The notes: generated from the letters alone by a model not told the origin. DNA of 64,000 nucleotides from TMP-24 sp041397305 (GCA_041397305.1 JAWKWX010000002.1:248001-312000); one strand, 5' to 3'; positions 45,962-54,566 are shown, counted from the stretch's first letter. Program-made: numbers and translations.

Positions 45962-47394
45962 TGGTCCGCCTCCGGTGCGGCCAGGGCGGCCAGGGCCGCG
46001 TTCAGGTTGCTTTCGGCGTCAAGCAGGAAGGTGGCAGAGCTAACCACCCTGTCGCCCGCCTCCACGCCGCTGACGATCTCGATCATGCCATCGCCCCGGC
46101 GGCCCACGCTGACCGGTTCGGGCCGGAAGCGGCCGTCGCCAAGGTCAAGGATCACCACCTGCCGGTCGCCGGTGTCGATCACCGCCCCTTCCGGCACCTG
46201 AATCACGGGCGCGCCCGCCAGCATGATCTCGACATCCGCGAACATATTGGCCCGCAGGCGGCCGTCCGGGTTAGGCAGTTCGATGCGCAGCTTGCCCGTC
46301 CGGGTCATCATGTCCACCTCGGGATAAATGGTGTCGATTCGGCCCGTCATCGGTTCTTCGCGCAGGCCGCGAAAGCTGACGCGGACCTCTGCGCCGGTCG
46401 TCATCTCCATCAGGGCGGATTCGGGCACTTCGGCGATCACCCAGACAGTGGATATATCGGCGATGCGGAACAGGGGTTCGCCCGCCTCCGACATCATGCC
46501 CTCGACGGCCATCCGCTGCAGCACCACACCACTGCGCGGGGCCATGATCGGGATGCTGACGGAGGCCAGACCCTCGGCGGCAATCCGGTCGATGACTTCA
46601 CCCGGCACGCCAAGGTTTTCCAGCCGCTGCCGCGCCCCTTCCCGTTGCCGCCCCTCGGCTCGCACATCGGAGATGAACTGGGCGAGTGCGCCGGCAATCT
46701 CGGGCGAATACAGCGTCACCAGCGGCGCGCCTTCGGCAATCGTGCTGCCGGTGGTCACATCGGCGACTGTTTCGATGAAAGCGTCGGCACGCAGCGAAAT
46801 GACGCTGATCCGCCGCTCGTCCAGCGTGACGATCCCCGGGGCGCGCACAGACGCAGCCAGCGGCGCCCGCACGGCCTCACTGATCCGAACTCCGGTGCGC
46901 TGCAACTTGCCCGGCGCGACGGTGACCGACCCGTCGTCGCTGTCGCCTCCCTCATAGACCGGAATGTAATCCATCCCCATCGAGTCCTGCTTCGGCACCG
47001 GCGAGGTGTCGGGCAGCCCCATGGGGTTGCGGTAGTAAAGCACGGTGCGCTCGCCCCCAGCTGCGGGGGCGGGCTCGGCGGCAAGCTTAGCGGACGGATC
47101 CAGCGAGATGTCCTCGCTGGCCCGCACCGGCAGGAAGGCGCGGCCATCCGCTGTCACGGCTTCGGTGGCCGACCATTCCGGAATTCCGTCGGGATGCCGC
47201 CAGTAGATGACGGCTCCGGTCGGTTCCGGGGCGGGCATCGCGGCGACGTCGCGACCCAGCAGAAAAGAGACTTGCGTCACGGCGGCTTCGCGCAGGGCAC
47301 TGACGGTGATGCCCTGCTCCCCCGCGGCCAGCCCGCCCCAGCCGGCGGCACCCGCCACGATGCCGAACGCCAAGAACCTGGTCGCGCTGCTCAT
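45958..47394 (-). CDS. cusB: Periplasmic adaptor subunit of copper/silver efflux, CusB-type
   Basis: A 478-residue membrane-fusion protein linking the RND pump to an outer-membrane channel. ATG 47394 overlaps the upstream stop (ATGA) and opens an N-terminal membrane-anchor helix. Two heavy-metal-binding-like motifs follow: one degenerate (YWRHPDGIPEWS, about 68-79) and one good (YYRNPMGLPDTSPVPKQDSMGMDYIPVY, about 126-153). Next come the lipoyl/barrel-sandwich parts (ERRISVISLRADAFIETV...GVVLQRMAVEGMMSEAGEPLF) and beta-barrel regions. Several exposed Met residues agree with Cu(I)/Ag(I) transfer to CusA. The protein lacks the C-terminal CusF-like domain found in some homologues. Confidence 0.92.
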   Translation of the reverse strand: MSSATRFLAFGIVAGAAGWGGLAAGEQGITVSALREAAVTQVSFLLGRDVAAMPAPEPTGAVIYWRHPDGIPEWSATEAVTADGRAFLPVRASEDISLDPSAKLAAEPAPAAGGERTVLYYRNPMGLPDTSPVPKQDSMGMDYIPVYEGGDSDDGSVTVAPGKLQRTGVRISEAVRAPLAASVRAPGIVTLDERRISVISLRADAFIETVADVTTGSTIAEGAPLVTLYSPEIAGALAQFISDVRAEGRQREGARQRLENLGVPGEVIDRIAAEGLASVSIPIMAPRSGVVLQRMAVEGMMSEAGEPLFRIADISTVWVIAEVPESALMEMTTGAEVRVSFRGLREEPMTGRIDTIYPEVDMMTRTGKLRIELPNPDGRLRANMFADVEIMLAGAPVIQVPEGAVIDTGDRQVVILDLGDGRFRPEPVSVGRRGDGMIEIVSGVEAGDRVVSSATFLLDAESNLNAALAALAAPEADQ

Positions 47395-47786
47395 GGCTCG
47401 GCCCGAAGCTCGATTTCGGCGGAAACGGTTTCCGGCTCGCCCTGCACCTTGGCCGCGACCGAGAACCTCCAACCCCCGGCCATCGTCAGATCGGCGGCAA
47501 AGCGATAGGCTCCCGGCACATCGGAGGGCATTGCCGTGACGGGCGTGGTCATCGTCGCCATCCCGTCCGGCGCCATGTCCATGCGGGTGGCATAGATGAT
47601 CGCTCCCTCAACCGGCGCGCCGGTACGAAGGTCGGTCAGCCGGACCTCGAGGATCGCGCCTGACCCGACACGATAGTCGGTGGAGACCAGATCGAAGCGA
47701 TAGTCCTCTGCGGCTGCCAGTGCAGCGGAAGCCGTCAGCGAAAGCGCCAAGGCGGCACCGCGAAAGCGGCAATAGGCGGTGTACAT
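47391..47786 (-). CDS. FixH/YtkA-like periplasmic protein of the copper operon
   Basis: A 131-residue protein with a signal peptide (MYTAYCRFRGAALALSLTASAALAAA) and one beta-sandwich domain. DLRTGAPVEGAIIYATRMDMAPDGMATMTTPV...PGAYRFAADLTMAGGWRFSVAAKV is typical of FixH/YtkA-like domains associated with copper handling. The five Met residues between about 70 and 90 are candidate Cu(I) ligands. It overlaps cusB by four bases and is 97 bases downstream of the Cys-rich gene. The frame is open 24 codons further upstream, but the signal peptide starts best at 47786. A CusF-like metallochaperone role is plausible, not proven. Confidence 0.78.
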   Translation of the reverse strand: MYTAYCRFRGAALALSLTASAALAAAEDYRFDLVSTDYRVGSGAILEVRLTDLRTGAPVEGAIIYATRMDMAPDGMATMTTPVTAMPSDVPGAYRFAADLTMAGGWRFSVAAKVQGEPETVSAEIELRAEP

Positions 47787-47883
47787 CGTGAAAGACCCTG
47801 TTTGGTTCAGCAAAACAGCACCGGGGTGCCACTCAGGCACGGGTGCATGTGGCATCACCCGCGTGCATCAGCGCGCGGCGGGG

Positions 47884-48210
47884 TCAGATGCGAGGGGGTC
47901 GCTTCAAGGCTTCCGGGTCCAACTCGTGAACGGACCATGGCGGATCAGCGCCATGTGCCTCGCCCGGAACGGCAAGGGATAAATTGATGAGCGGCAACGC
48001 CGAGACCAACCCCTCGCTTCCGGCCGCAGAGCGCATCATCGCCAGGCAGGCCATGTCACAGGCTGAATCTTGCGGACAATCATCATTGCAACACGGCATC
48101 GAAGCGATGGCAACGCCGGTCGTCAAGGCGACCGCAGGCTGAGAAATCGCGGTCGCAACAAGCGCGACGGCGAAAACCAGCGAAAAGAGAGCGCGAGTGA
48201 CATTGCCCAT
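47884..48210 (-). CDS. Small secreted Cys-rich protein of the copper operon
   Basis: A 108-residue protein with an N-terminal hydrophobic segment (MGNVTRALFSLVFAVALVATAISQPAVA) and a compact cysteine cluster (MPCCNDDCPQDSACDMACLAMM) near residues 38-59, a likely soft-metal binding site. Small proteins with such a CxxDC...CDxxC pattern occur in copper and mercury resistance loci; I know no characterised function. It is the first gene of the leftward cus unit. Its ATG lies in the loop of a perfect inverted repeat ATTGCCC-atgc-GGGCAAT (48202-48219). Confidence 0.7.
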   Translation of the reverse strand: MGNVTRALFSLVFAVALVATAISQPAVALTTGVAIASMPCCNDDCPQDSACDMACLAMMRSAAGSEGLVSALPLINLSLAVPGEAHGADPPWSVHELDPEALKRPPRI

Positions 48211-48219
48211 GCGGGCAAT
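48202..48219 (-). promoter_or_regulatory. Inverted repeat containing the start codon of the Cys-rich gene
   Basis: ATTGCCC (48202-48208) and GGGCAAT (48213-48219) are perfectly complementary around ATGC, placing the ATG of the first cus gene in the loop and stem of a hairpin. It could limit translation or, as DNA, be a repressor site. Confidence 0.4.
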
Positions 48220-48578
48220 CTCGACGAAACCTGATGCCTCTGCAAATGGATTTGTCGTGAACGCCAGGTCGCATCGGCCATGGCCTCGTCGCTGACCCGG
48301 ATCGGGCTGCCCGCCTGTCCGGGGCCACCGTTGCAGGCGCCCCCGGACGGCGGCGCGGTCGGGGTGGGCTGTTCACGCTACGGCGAAGAGGGGCTCGACA
48401 TGTTCAACGGATTGGTTCTTGTTGGGCATTTTATCGTTCAACGCGCGAAGATTTGGTTCAGCATGCGCGGGTGATCGAACGCCGCTCGCCGACCGGACAC
48501 GCCGCATCGGGGAGGAATCTGCCATGAATGACAGATTTGTTCTAATCTTGACGTCATGACATAAAACTTGCATTCTCG
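48220..48578. other. Upstream region between the cus operon and the rpiR-type gene
   Basis: The ~360-base gap should hold the divergent promoters. A 64-codon frame (48280-48474, +) shows no family resemblance and is not called. Near 48545-48553 TTGACGTCA contains the palindrome TGACGTCA, a candidate operator or -35 region for the rightward operon. No CueR- or CusR-type box was recognised. Confidence 0.4.
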
Positions 48579-49493
48579 GTGCGTCAACCCTCCGCACACA
48601 GGCGAACCGACCCCTTGTCTCCTCCCGTCCGCTCCAGACTTTCGCACGCGCTCGAGAACGGCTCGAAGGCCGACAGGACCATTGCGGGCTACCTGCTCAG
48701 CGCGCTGGACGAGGTTCCCTTCGAGACCGCGGCGAGCCTTGCCGCAAAGGTCGGAGTAAGCGAAGCGACGGTCGGGCGGTTCTGCCGTTCGAACGGCTAT
48801 GCGAGCTTCAAGAATTTCAAGGAGCATCTGAAGGGCGATCTCGGTGACCGTCCTTGGCTGATCAGCGACCGGCTGAACGAGCTGCAGAAGAACGCGCGCG
48901 AAGACGAGACCCATCTCACGCGAGGCATGGAACTGGAAATCGCGGCGATGGTGCGTGTCTACGAATATGCACGCTCACCGGACTGGCAGAGGGTGGTCGA
49001 ACGTCTCGCCCGATCGCAGTGCGTCTTCGTGGCGGGGTTTCAGACCGAACGTGGCCTGGCACAGTATTTTGCCAACCAGATGCAATACATCCGCGACCGG
49101 GTGATCCTGCTCGACCTGGCCGGGGGAAACTTCGCCGAAGCGCTCGCGACGGACCGGAATGCCTGCCTGGTGATCTTCGAGGCCCGCCGCTATTCGCGGA
49201 TGGCGAAATTGCTCGCTCGCGAAGCCCAGAATGCCGGAATTCCCGTCACGCTCATCACCGATCTGTTCTGCGACTGGGGCCGCGACGTCGCCGACGAGGT
49301 TTTTGCCGTGCCGAGCCAGTTCAACCAGTTCTGGGATTCCACGGCGCTGATGGCGAGCCTTGGCAATCTCATCATCAACGCCGTGTTCCTGGAGCTCGGG
49401 CCCGGCGTCGAGGATCGTCTGGGCCGGATCGCCAGGCTTTACGGACGCTTCACCGGCCATGTCGGCGACCCGGTCGCGCCGGTGGAAAAGTAA
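48579..49493 (+). CDS. RpiR/MurR family transcriptional regulator
   Basis: A 304-residue regulator with an N-terminal RpiR helix-turn-helix (FETAASLAAKVGVSEATVGRFCRSNGYASFKNFKEHLK, about 48-85) and a C-terminal SIS sugar-phosphate-type fold (about 130-280). The SIS residues CVFVAGFQTERGLAQYF replace the usual GxGxS loop, so the ligand may not be a phosphosugar. The start is set at GTG 48579; a weaker start further in is possible because no clear ribosome site is seen. It directly precedes, in the same direction, an amino-acid ABC transporter and racemase/acyltransferase genes, and probably controls them. Confidence 0.87.
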   Translation: MRQPSAHRRTDPLSPPVRSRLSHALENGSKADRTIAGYLLSALDEVPFETAASLAAKVGVSEATVGRFCRSNGYASFKNFKEHLKGDLGDRPWLISDRLNELQKNAREDETHLTRGMELEIAAMVRVYEYARSPDWQRVVERLARSQCVFVAGFQTERGLAQYFANQMQYIRDRVILLDLAGGNFAEALATDRNACLVIFEARRYSRMAKLLAREAQNAGIPVTLITDLFCDWGRDVADEVFAVPSQFNQFWDSTALMASLGNLIINAVFLELGPGVEDRLGRIARLYGRFTGHVGDPVAPVEK

Positions 49494-49535
49494 CTGAGAA
49501 CCGGAACAATGTTGGACTCACAAGGAGGAACTCAA

Positions 49536-50321
49536 ATGAAACTCAGGAAGAAGTTGGGGACGGCGCTCGTCTCGGCCGCCCTTGCCGTTGCGATGGTCGT
49601 GCCGGCCGGGGCCGAGACCCTGCGGCTCGGGACGGAGGGCGCCTACCCGCCGTTCAACTATATCGAATCCGACGGCAAGATTGCCGGGTTCGACGTGGAT
49701 ATCGGGCTCGAGCTTTGCAAGCGGATCGGCGTGGAGTGTGAAGTCGTGGCGCAGGATTGGGATGGCATCATCCCGGGCCTTCTCGCAAACAAGTATGATT
49801 TCATCATCGCCTCGATGTTCATCACCGAGGAACGCAAGAAGCAGGTCGATTTCACCAAGCCATACTATCTCGCCGCCATGACCCACGTTGTGCCGAAAGG
49901 GTCCGACATCAAGGAATTTACCAACGAGGCGATGGCCGGCAAGGTGATCGGGGCGCAATCCGGCACGACCCAGGCGGATTATGTCGAGGCGACCTACCCG
50001 GACGCCGACATCCGTCTCTATCCGACGCAGGATGAGGTCAACCTCGACATGGCCAGCGGCCGTATCGACCTTCAGGTGGGCGACATGCTGCCGATGCTCG
50101 ACTGGACCAAGAAGACCGCGGACGGCGCATGCTGCGAGCTGGCGGGCGAGCCGATCACCGATCCCGCCTTCGTCGGCGAAGGCGTCGGCATCGCCGTTCG
50201 CAAGGAAGATTCGGATCTCCGTGACAAGCTGAACGCCGCGCTCGACGAGATCCGCGCAGACGGCACCTACAAGGCGATCAACGACAAATACTTCGACATC
50301 GACGTCTACACGATGAAATGA
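49536..50321 (+). CDS. Amino-acid ABC transporter, periplasmic binding protein
   Basis: A 261-residue solute-binding protein of the polar amino-acid family (SBP_bac_3). ATG 49536 follows AAGGAGGAA and starts a signal peptide (MKLRKKLGTALVSAALAVAMVVPAGA). The mature part begins ETLRLGTEGAYPPFNYIESDGKIAGFDVDIGLELCKRIG, the hallmark of lysine/arginine/ornithine/histidine-type binders. The ligand-gripping Arg/Asp region appears as GTTQADYVE and DLQVGDMLPMLDW. It follows the RpiR-type gene after 42 bases and leads the transporter operon. Given the downstream genes, its ligand could be a D-amino acid or a mixed set. Confidence 0.92.
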   Translation: MKLRKKLGTALVSAALAVAMVVPAGAETLRLGTEGAYPPFNYIESDGKIAGFDVDIGLELCKRIGVECEVVAQDWDGIIPGLLANKYDFIIASMFITEERKKQVDFTKPYYLAAMTHVVPKGSDIKEFTNEAMAGKVIGAQSGTTQADYVEATYPDADIRLYPTQDEVNLDMASGRIDLQVGDMLPMLDWTKKTADGACCELAGEPITDPAFVGEGVGIAVRKEDSDLRDKLNAALDEIRADGTYKAINDKYFDIDVYTMK

Positions 50322-50354
50322 TGAGACAGGTCCCTCCAACCGAAAGGCGACTCC

Positions 50355-51068
50355 ATGCTTGAGGTCTTCTCATATGGCGATGCAGGTTGGGGGGACGAGA
50401 TCCTTCGGGGGCTGGCGATCACGCTGCAACTCGCGGTCGTCACGCTTCCCGTGGGGCTTCTCCTGGGTTTTCTGGCGGCCTTCGCGTCCTTGTCGCGGTT
50501 TGTACCGCTTAGGGTCCTTGGGTTCGGCTACACCACGATCATGCGCGGCCTGCCAGAGATTCTGACCCTTTTCGTCGTCTACAACGGCGCGGGTCTCCTG
50601 CTGGCCATGATCCTGCGATGGTGGAACCCGGAGGCGCCAACGACCGATTTCAGCCCCTTCCTGGCCGGCGTCATCGCGCTTGGCATGGTGTTCGGCGCCT
50701 TCGCGGGCGAAGTTCTGCGCGGCGCTTTCCAGTCGCTCGACAAGGGACAGGTGGAGGCTGGCCGTGCGATCGGCATGACCGATCGACAGATCTTCGGGCG
50801 CATCCAGCTGCCGCAGCTCTGGCGCTTCGCGCTGCCCGGCTTGGGCAATCTCTGGATCAACCTGCTGAAAGACACTGCTCTGGTGTCGGTGATCGCGCTC
50901 GACGACCTGATGCGCATGACGAAAGTGGCCGTGGGCGTGACCAAGCAACCCTTCACCTTCTATCTCATGGCCTGCCTGATCTACTGGGCGATGTGCCTCT
51001 TGTCCGAGGTCATCCTCGCGAAGATGGAGCGCCGCGCCAATCGTGGCATCCGGAGGGTGGCCGGATGA
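50355..51068 (+). CDS. Amino-acid ABC transporter permease (HisQ-like)
   Basis: A 237-residue inner-membrane permease with five hydrophobic segments. It carries the EAA-loop region (GEVLRGAFQSLDKGQVEAGRAIGMTDRQIFGRIQLPQLWRFALPGLGN, about 118-166) that docks the ATPase. The start LRGLAITLQLAVVTLPVGLLLGFL is typical of HisQ/M proteins. It is 33 bases after the binding-protein gene and overlaps the second permease gene by four bases (ATGA). Confidence 0.92.
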   Translation: MLEVFSYGDAGWGDEILRGLAITLQLAVVTLPVGLLLGFLAAFASLSRFVPLRVLGFGYTTIMRGLPEILTLFVVYNGAGLLLAMILRWWNPEAPTTDFSPFLAGVIALGMVFGAFAGEVLRGAFQSLDKGQVEAGRAIGMTDRQIFGRIQLPQLWRFALPGLGNLWINLLKDTALVSVIALDDLMRMTKVAVGVTKQPFTFYLMACLIYWAMCLLSEVILAKMERRANRGIRRVAG

Positions 51069-51799
51069 ACCCGATCGAGATCCTGATCGAATACTGGCCC
51101 CGTCTGCTCGACGGCACGCTGATGACGCTCAAGTTGACCTTTCTCGGCGCGTTCATCGCGGCGCTGGTCTCGCCCGGTCTCGCACTGTTCCGGACCTACG
51201 CGGGCCAGGTGGCGCAGGCACCGCTTCGTCTATACGTGTCGTTCATGCGCGGCACACCGATCCTCGCCCAGCTCTTCCTGATCTTTTACGGCTCGGGTCA
51301 GTTCCGCCCGACGCTGGAGGATTGGGGGCTCTGGACCTTCTTCCGCGACCCGTTCAACTGCGCGCTTCTGGCATTCGCGCTCAACTCGACCGCCTATCAG
51401 ACCGAGATCCTGCGCGGTGGCATCATGGGCGTGCCGCAGGGAGAGATCGAGGCGGCGAAGGCCATCGGGATGAGCCGACCGAAGACGCTGCGCCGAGTCG
51501 TGTTCCCGCATGCCTATCGCATCGCCTGGCCTGCGCTCGGCAATGAGGTCATCCTCCTGATGAAGGCCAGCGCGCTGGCCAGCGTCGTCACCGTCTTCGA
51601 TGTCATGGGGCGCACGCGGCAGATCTTCTCGCGGACCTTCGATTTCTCGGTCTACCTCTGGGCCGCCGTGATCTACCTCTGCATTACCGCGGCATTCGTC
51701 GTGATCTGGCGGCGGGTCGAGCTGCGGCTCAGCCGCCACATCGACACCCCCGGAAAGCCGCGCGTCGCGGCGCAACCCATCAAGGAGCCGCAAGCATGA
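51065..51799 (+). CDS. Amino-acid ABC transporter permease (HisM-like)
   Basis: A 244-residue permease that pairs with the preceding one. It opens LLDGTLMTLKLTFLGAFIAALVSPGLALFRTY, and its EAA loop is TEILRGGIMGVPQGEIEAAKAIGMSRPKTLRRVVFPHAYRIAWPALGNE (about 115-163). ATG 51065 lies in the stop of the upstream gene and its end overlaps the ATPase gene by four bases, so all parts of the transporter are coupled. Confidence 0.92.
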   Translation: MNPIEILIEYWPRLLDGTLMTLKLTFLGAFIAALVSPGLALFRTYAGQVAQAPLRLYVSFMRGTPILAQLFLIFYGSGQFRPTLEDWGLWTFFRDPFNCALLAFALNSTAYQTEILRGGIMGVPQGEIEAAKAIGMSRPKTLRRVVFPHAYRIAWPALGNEVILLMKASALASVVTVFDVMGRTRQIFSRTFDFSVYLWAAVIYLCITAAFVVIWRRVELRLSRHIDTPGKPRVAAQPIKEPQA

Positions 51800-52554
51800 C
51801 CCCGGCGGAAACCGTTCTCAAGGCCGAGGACATCCACAAGTCGTTCGGAAATATCGAGGTTCTCAAGGGCATTTCGCTGGAGGCGCGGAAACAGGACGTG
51901 ATCTCGATCCTCGGCTCGTCGGGCTCCGGCAAGTCGACGTTCCTGCGTTGCCTCAATTTCCTGGAGATTCCGACCTCCGGCAAGGTGACCGTGCATGGCG
52001 AGGAAATCCTCGTGAAGGATGGCAAGCCACAGAACGTGCGCCATATCGAGGATATCCGCAGCCGGCTCGGCATGGTGTTTCAGCAATTCAACCTCTGGAC
52101 TCACCGGACCGTGCTGGAAAACGTGATGGAAGGCCCGGTCCAGGTGAAGCGCGAATCCCGGGCCGAGGCCCGCGACAAGGCCGAGACGCTCTTGCGGCGC
52201 GTCGGGCTGGAGGAACGGATGCACATGTATCCCTCGCAGTTGTCCGGCGGGCAGCAGCAGCGGGTGGCGATTGCGCGCGCGCTGGCGATGGAGCCGGACG
52301 CGATCCTCTTCGACGAGCCCACGTCGGCGCTTGATCCCGAACTGGTCGGCGAGGTGCTGAAGGTCATGCAATCGCTCGCCGCCGAGGGCCGTACGATGAT
52401 CGTCGTGACCCACGAGATGGGCTTTGCGCGCGACGTGTCGTCCGAGGTTGTGTTCCTGCACGAGGGCCGCATCGCCGAGCAGGGGCCGCCCGAGGAGATG
52501 TTCACGAACCCCAAGACAGAGGTCTTCGAGCGCTTCATCGCCAAGGTGAAGTGA
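51796..52554 (+). CDS. Amino-acid ABC transporter ATP-binding protein (HisP-like)
   Basis: A 252-residue ABC ATPase. Walker A GSSGSGKST (about 39-47), the Q-loop FQQFNLW, the signature LSGGQQQRVAIARAL, Walker B ILFDEPTSALDP and the switch histidine THEMGFA are intact. An insertion after beta strand 3 (VHGEEILVKDGKPQNVRHIEDIRS) is typical of the HisP/AotP branch. It completes a four-gene uptake system and is followed after 31 bases by the racemase-like gene. Confidence 0.94.
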   Translation: MTPAETVLKAEDIHKSFGNIEVLKGISLEARKQDVISILGSSGSGKSTFLRCLNFLEIPTSGKVTVHGEEILVKDGKPQNVRHIEDIRSRLGMVFQQFNLWTHRTVLENVMEGPVQVKRESRAEARDKAETLLRRVGLEERMHMYPSQLSGGQQQRVAIARALAMEPDAILFDEPTSALDPELVGEVLKVMQSLAAEGRTMIVVTHEMGFARDVSSEVVFLHEGRIAEQGPPEEMFTNPKTEVFERFIAKVK

Positions 52555-52585
52555 TCCGCCGTTCCAACCTGAAAAGTCATCGCAA

Positions 52586-53740
52586 ATGCTTGAAACACCA
52601 CAGCCCGCGCCCGCCGGGGCCACCCGCGCCGGGATCCGCATTGAAGCAGCCGAGCTTCGCATCGTCAGCCTGCCACTCTTGACACCCTTCGTCATCTCGA
52701 CCGGCACCATGACCGGCAAGACCTTCCCGCTTCTGGTTCTCAAGGGCGAGGGGATCGAGGGCATCGCCGAGGGGGTGATGGACCCTCAGCCCGACTATCT
52801 TGAGGAAACGGTGCCCGGCGCGATGGCATTCCTGCGCGACCAGCTCTTGCCCGCAATCGTTGGCAAGCGCTTTGCCTCGCCCTATGAACTGGTGCCCATC
52901 CTCGACCCCTGGCGCGGCAACCGCATGGCGAAGGCCGTGGTCGAGATGGCGTTCTGGGACCTCTGGGCCAAGAGCCTCGGCCTGCCGCTCAAGGCCGTGC
53001 TGGGCGGGGTCGGCGACAGCGTCAAGGTCGGGGTGAGCCTTGGCATTGCGCCGGTCGAAAAGACGCTCGAGCGTGTCGACGAGGCGGTGGCCAGCGGTTA
53101 CAAGCGAACCAAGCTGAAGATCGCGCGCGGCCATGACGTCAAGATCGTCGAGGCGGTGCGGGCGCACCATCCCGACATCAAGCTGACCGTCGATGCCAAT
53201 ACCGACTACGGCCTCGCCGACATGGCCGTCCTTCAAGACCTCGACCGGTTCGGACTGGACTATATCGAGCAGCCGCTGGCCTACGACGACATCCATGACC
53301 ATGCCCAGGTGCAGGCGGCTTTGCGAACGGCGATCTGCCTGGATGAAAGCATCCGCAGTGCGTCCGATGCGCGCAAGGCGCTTGCGATGCGCGCCGCCCG
53401 GGTCATCAACATCAAGGTCGGCCGCGTCGGCGGCTTCATGGCGGCGCGCGCCATCCACGATGTCAGCGCGGCCTTCGGTGCCCCGGTCTGGTGCGGAGGT
53501 ATGCTGGAAAGCGGCATCGGGCGGGCGCACAACATTCACCTCGCCACGATGGCCAACTTCACCAAGCCCGGCGACACGTCGAGCGCCAGCCGCTACTTCA
53601 GGCGCGACATCATCAACGAGAGGCTGGAAGCCTCGAATGGCGAAATGCCGGTGCCTGCGAACGGCCCCGGCATTGGCGTCACGCTCGACCGTGGCTATCT
53701 CGGCACCGTCACCGAACATGCCGAGGAGATCCGGGCATGA
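52586..53740 (+). CDS. Enolase-superfamily enzyme, N-succinylamino-acid racemase/OSBS-like
   Basis: A 384-residue member of the muconate-lactonising subgroup. The catalytic residues align by spacing with those of N-succinylamino acid racemase: K178 (TKLKIA), metal ligands D203 (TVDANTD), E228 (YIEQP) and D253 (CLDES), and K277 (INIKVGR). The N-terminal capping domain (TPFVISTGTMTGKTFPLLVLKGEGIEGIAEG) also fits. The same fold is shared by o-succinylbenzoate synthase, but menaquinone genes are absent here. The next gene is an acyltransferase of the COG3375 type known beside NSAR genes in Geobacillus, so racemisation of N-acylated amino acids is the better reading. It overlaps the acyltransferase by four bases. 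Confidence 0.8.
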   Translation: MLETPQPAPAGATRAGIRIEAAELRIVSLPLLTPFVISTGTMTGKTFPLLVLKGEGIEGIAEGVMDPQPDYLEETVPGAMAFLRDQLLPAIVGKRFASPYELVPILDPWRGNRMAKAVVEMAFWDLWAKSLGLPLKAVLGGVGDSVKVGVSLGIAPVEKTLERVDEAVASGYKRTKLKIARGHDVKIVEAVRAHHPDIKLTVDANTDYGLADMAVLQDLDRFGLDYIEQPLAYDDIHDHAQVQAALRTAICLDESIRSASDARKALAMRAARVINIKVGRVGGFMAARAIHDVSAAFGAPVWCGGMLESGIGRAHNIHLATMANFTKPGDTSSASRYFRRDIINERLEASNGEMPVPANGPGIGVTLDRGYLGTVTEHAEEIRA

Positions 53741-54468
53741 ACGTGCAGATTCCCGGCCTCGTGTTGCGCGAACTCGACGGCGTTGCCGAACTCAAACGTT
53801 CGGAAGATTTCCAGCGCGAGGTCTGGGGGCAGGACGATCCGGCCGACAATTCCGACCTCATGCTGGCGATCCAGCATGAGGGCGGGCTGGTGGCGGGCGC
53901 CTTTCGGGACGGGCGGATGCTCGGGTTCCTCTTCGGTTTCCCGACCGCCAGGGCCTGCGTGCAGCATTCCCACCGCCTTGCCGTTCACCCCGACAGCCGC
54001 GGCCTCGGGCTTGGCGCACGGCTCAAGTGGTTTCAGCGCGACTGGTGTCTTGCGCGCGGCATCACCCTTGTCCGGTGGACCTATGACCCCCTGCGCCGCA
54101 TCAATGCGGCTTTGAACATCGCCGGGCTCGGCGCGACGGCTGGCACCTATCACGAGAGCTACTACGGCCCGATGGAGGGGATCAATGCCGGCATTCCCTC
54201 GGATCGGCTTCTGGTCGATTGGGACCTTTCGGCACCTCGCACCGAGGCGCTGGCGCAGGGTGCGGAACCCGCACCGCCCGCATCGGGCGGCGATGTGGTG
54301 ACGGTGGATATTCCGAAAGATCTGGACAGGCTCTTGTCCACCGACCTGGGCACGGCGCTTTCCGAGCGGCTGCGGGTCCGCCAGGCTCTGACCTCCGCGT
54401 TTGCGCAGGGATACCGGATCACCGGCTTTGACGCAGGTGCCAGCCGCTATCTCCTGACACGGTCCTGA
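53737..54468 (+). CDS. GNAT family acyltransferase (COG3375-like), NSAR partner
   Basis: A 243-residue GNAT-fold protein of the COG3375 kind. QHSHRLAVHPDSRGLGLGARLKWFQRDWCLARGITLVRWTYDPLRRINAALNIAGLGA (about 70-127) holds the acetyl-CoA-binding V-x-P-x-x-R-G-x-G loop and the family's WTYDPL and NIAGLGA blocks. In Geobacillus the homologue is a D-amino-acid N-succinyltransferase working with NSAR. It is the last gene of the unit, in ATGA overlap with the racemase-like gene. An N-acylamino-acid amidohydrolase, the third step, is not in the window. Substrate assignment is inferred from context. Confidence 0.8.
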   Translation: MNVQIPGLVLRELDGVAELKRSEDFQREVWGQDDPADNSDLMLAIQHEGGLVAGAFRDGRMLGFLFGFPTARACVQHSHRLAVHPDSRGLGLGARLKWFQRDWCLARGITLVRWTYDPLRRINAALNIAGLGATAGTYHESYYGPMEGINAGIPSDRLLVDWDLSAPRTEALAQGAEPAPPASGGDVVTVDIPKDLDRLLSTDLGTALSERLRVRQALTSAFAQGYRITGFDAGASRYLLTRS

Positions 54469-54566
54469 CCCCCGGCGCCGCTTACTACCATCCTGCGGAC
54501 CAGGGCTCGCATGCTGCGCCACGCCGTTGCGTGTCGATCAGTTCGTGTTCCCGGAGGAATGCCAGG

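Noticed and set aside
48280..48474. 64-codon frame between the cus and rpiR units
   Set aside because: No ribosome site, no recognisable domain, Pro/Gly-rich composition typical of non-coding high-GC sequence.
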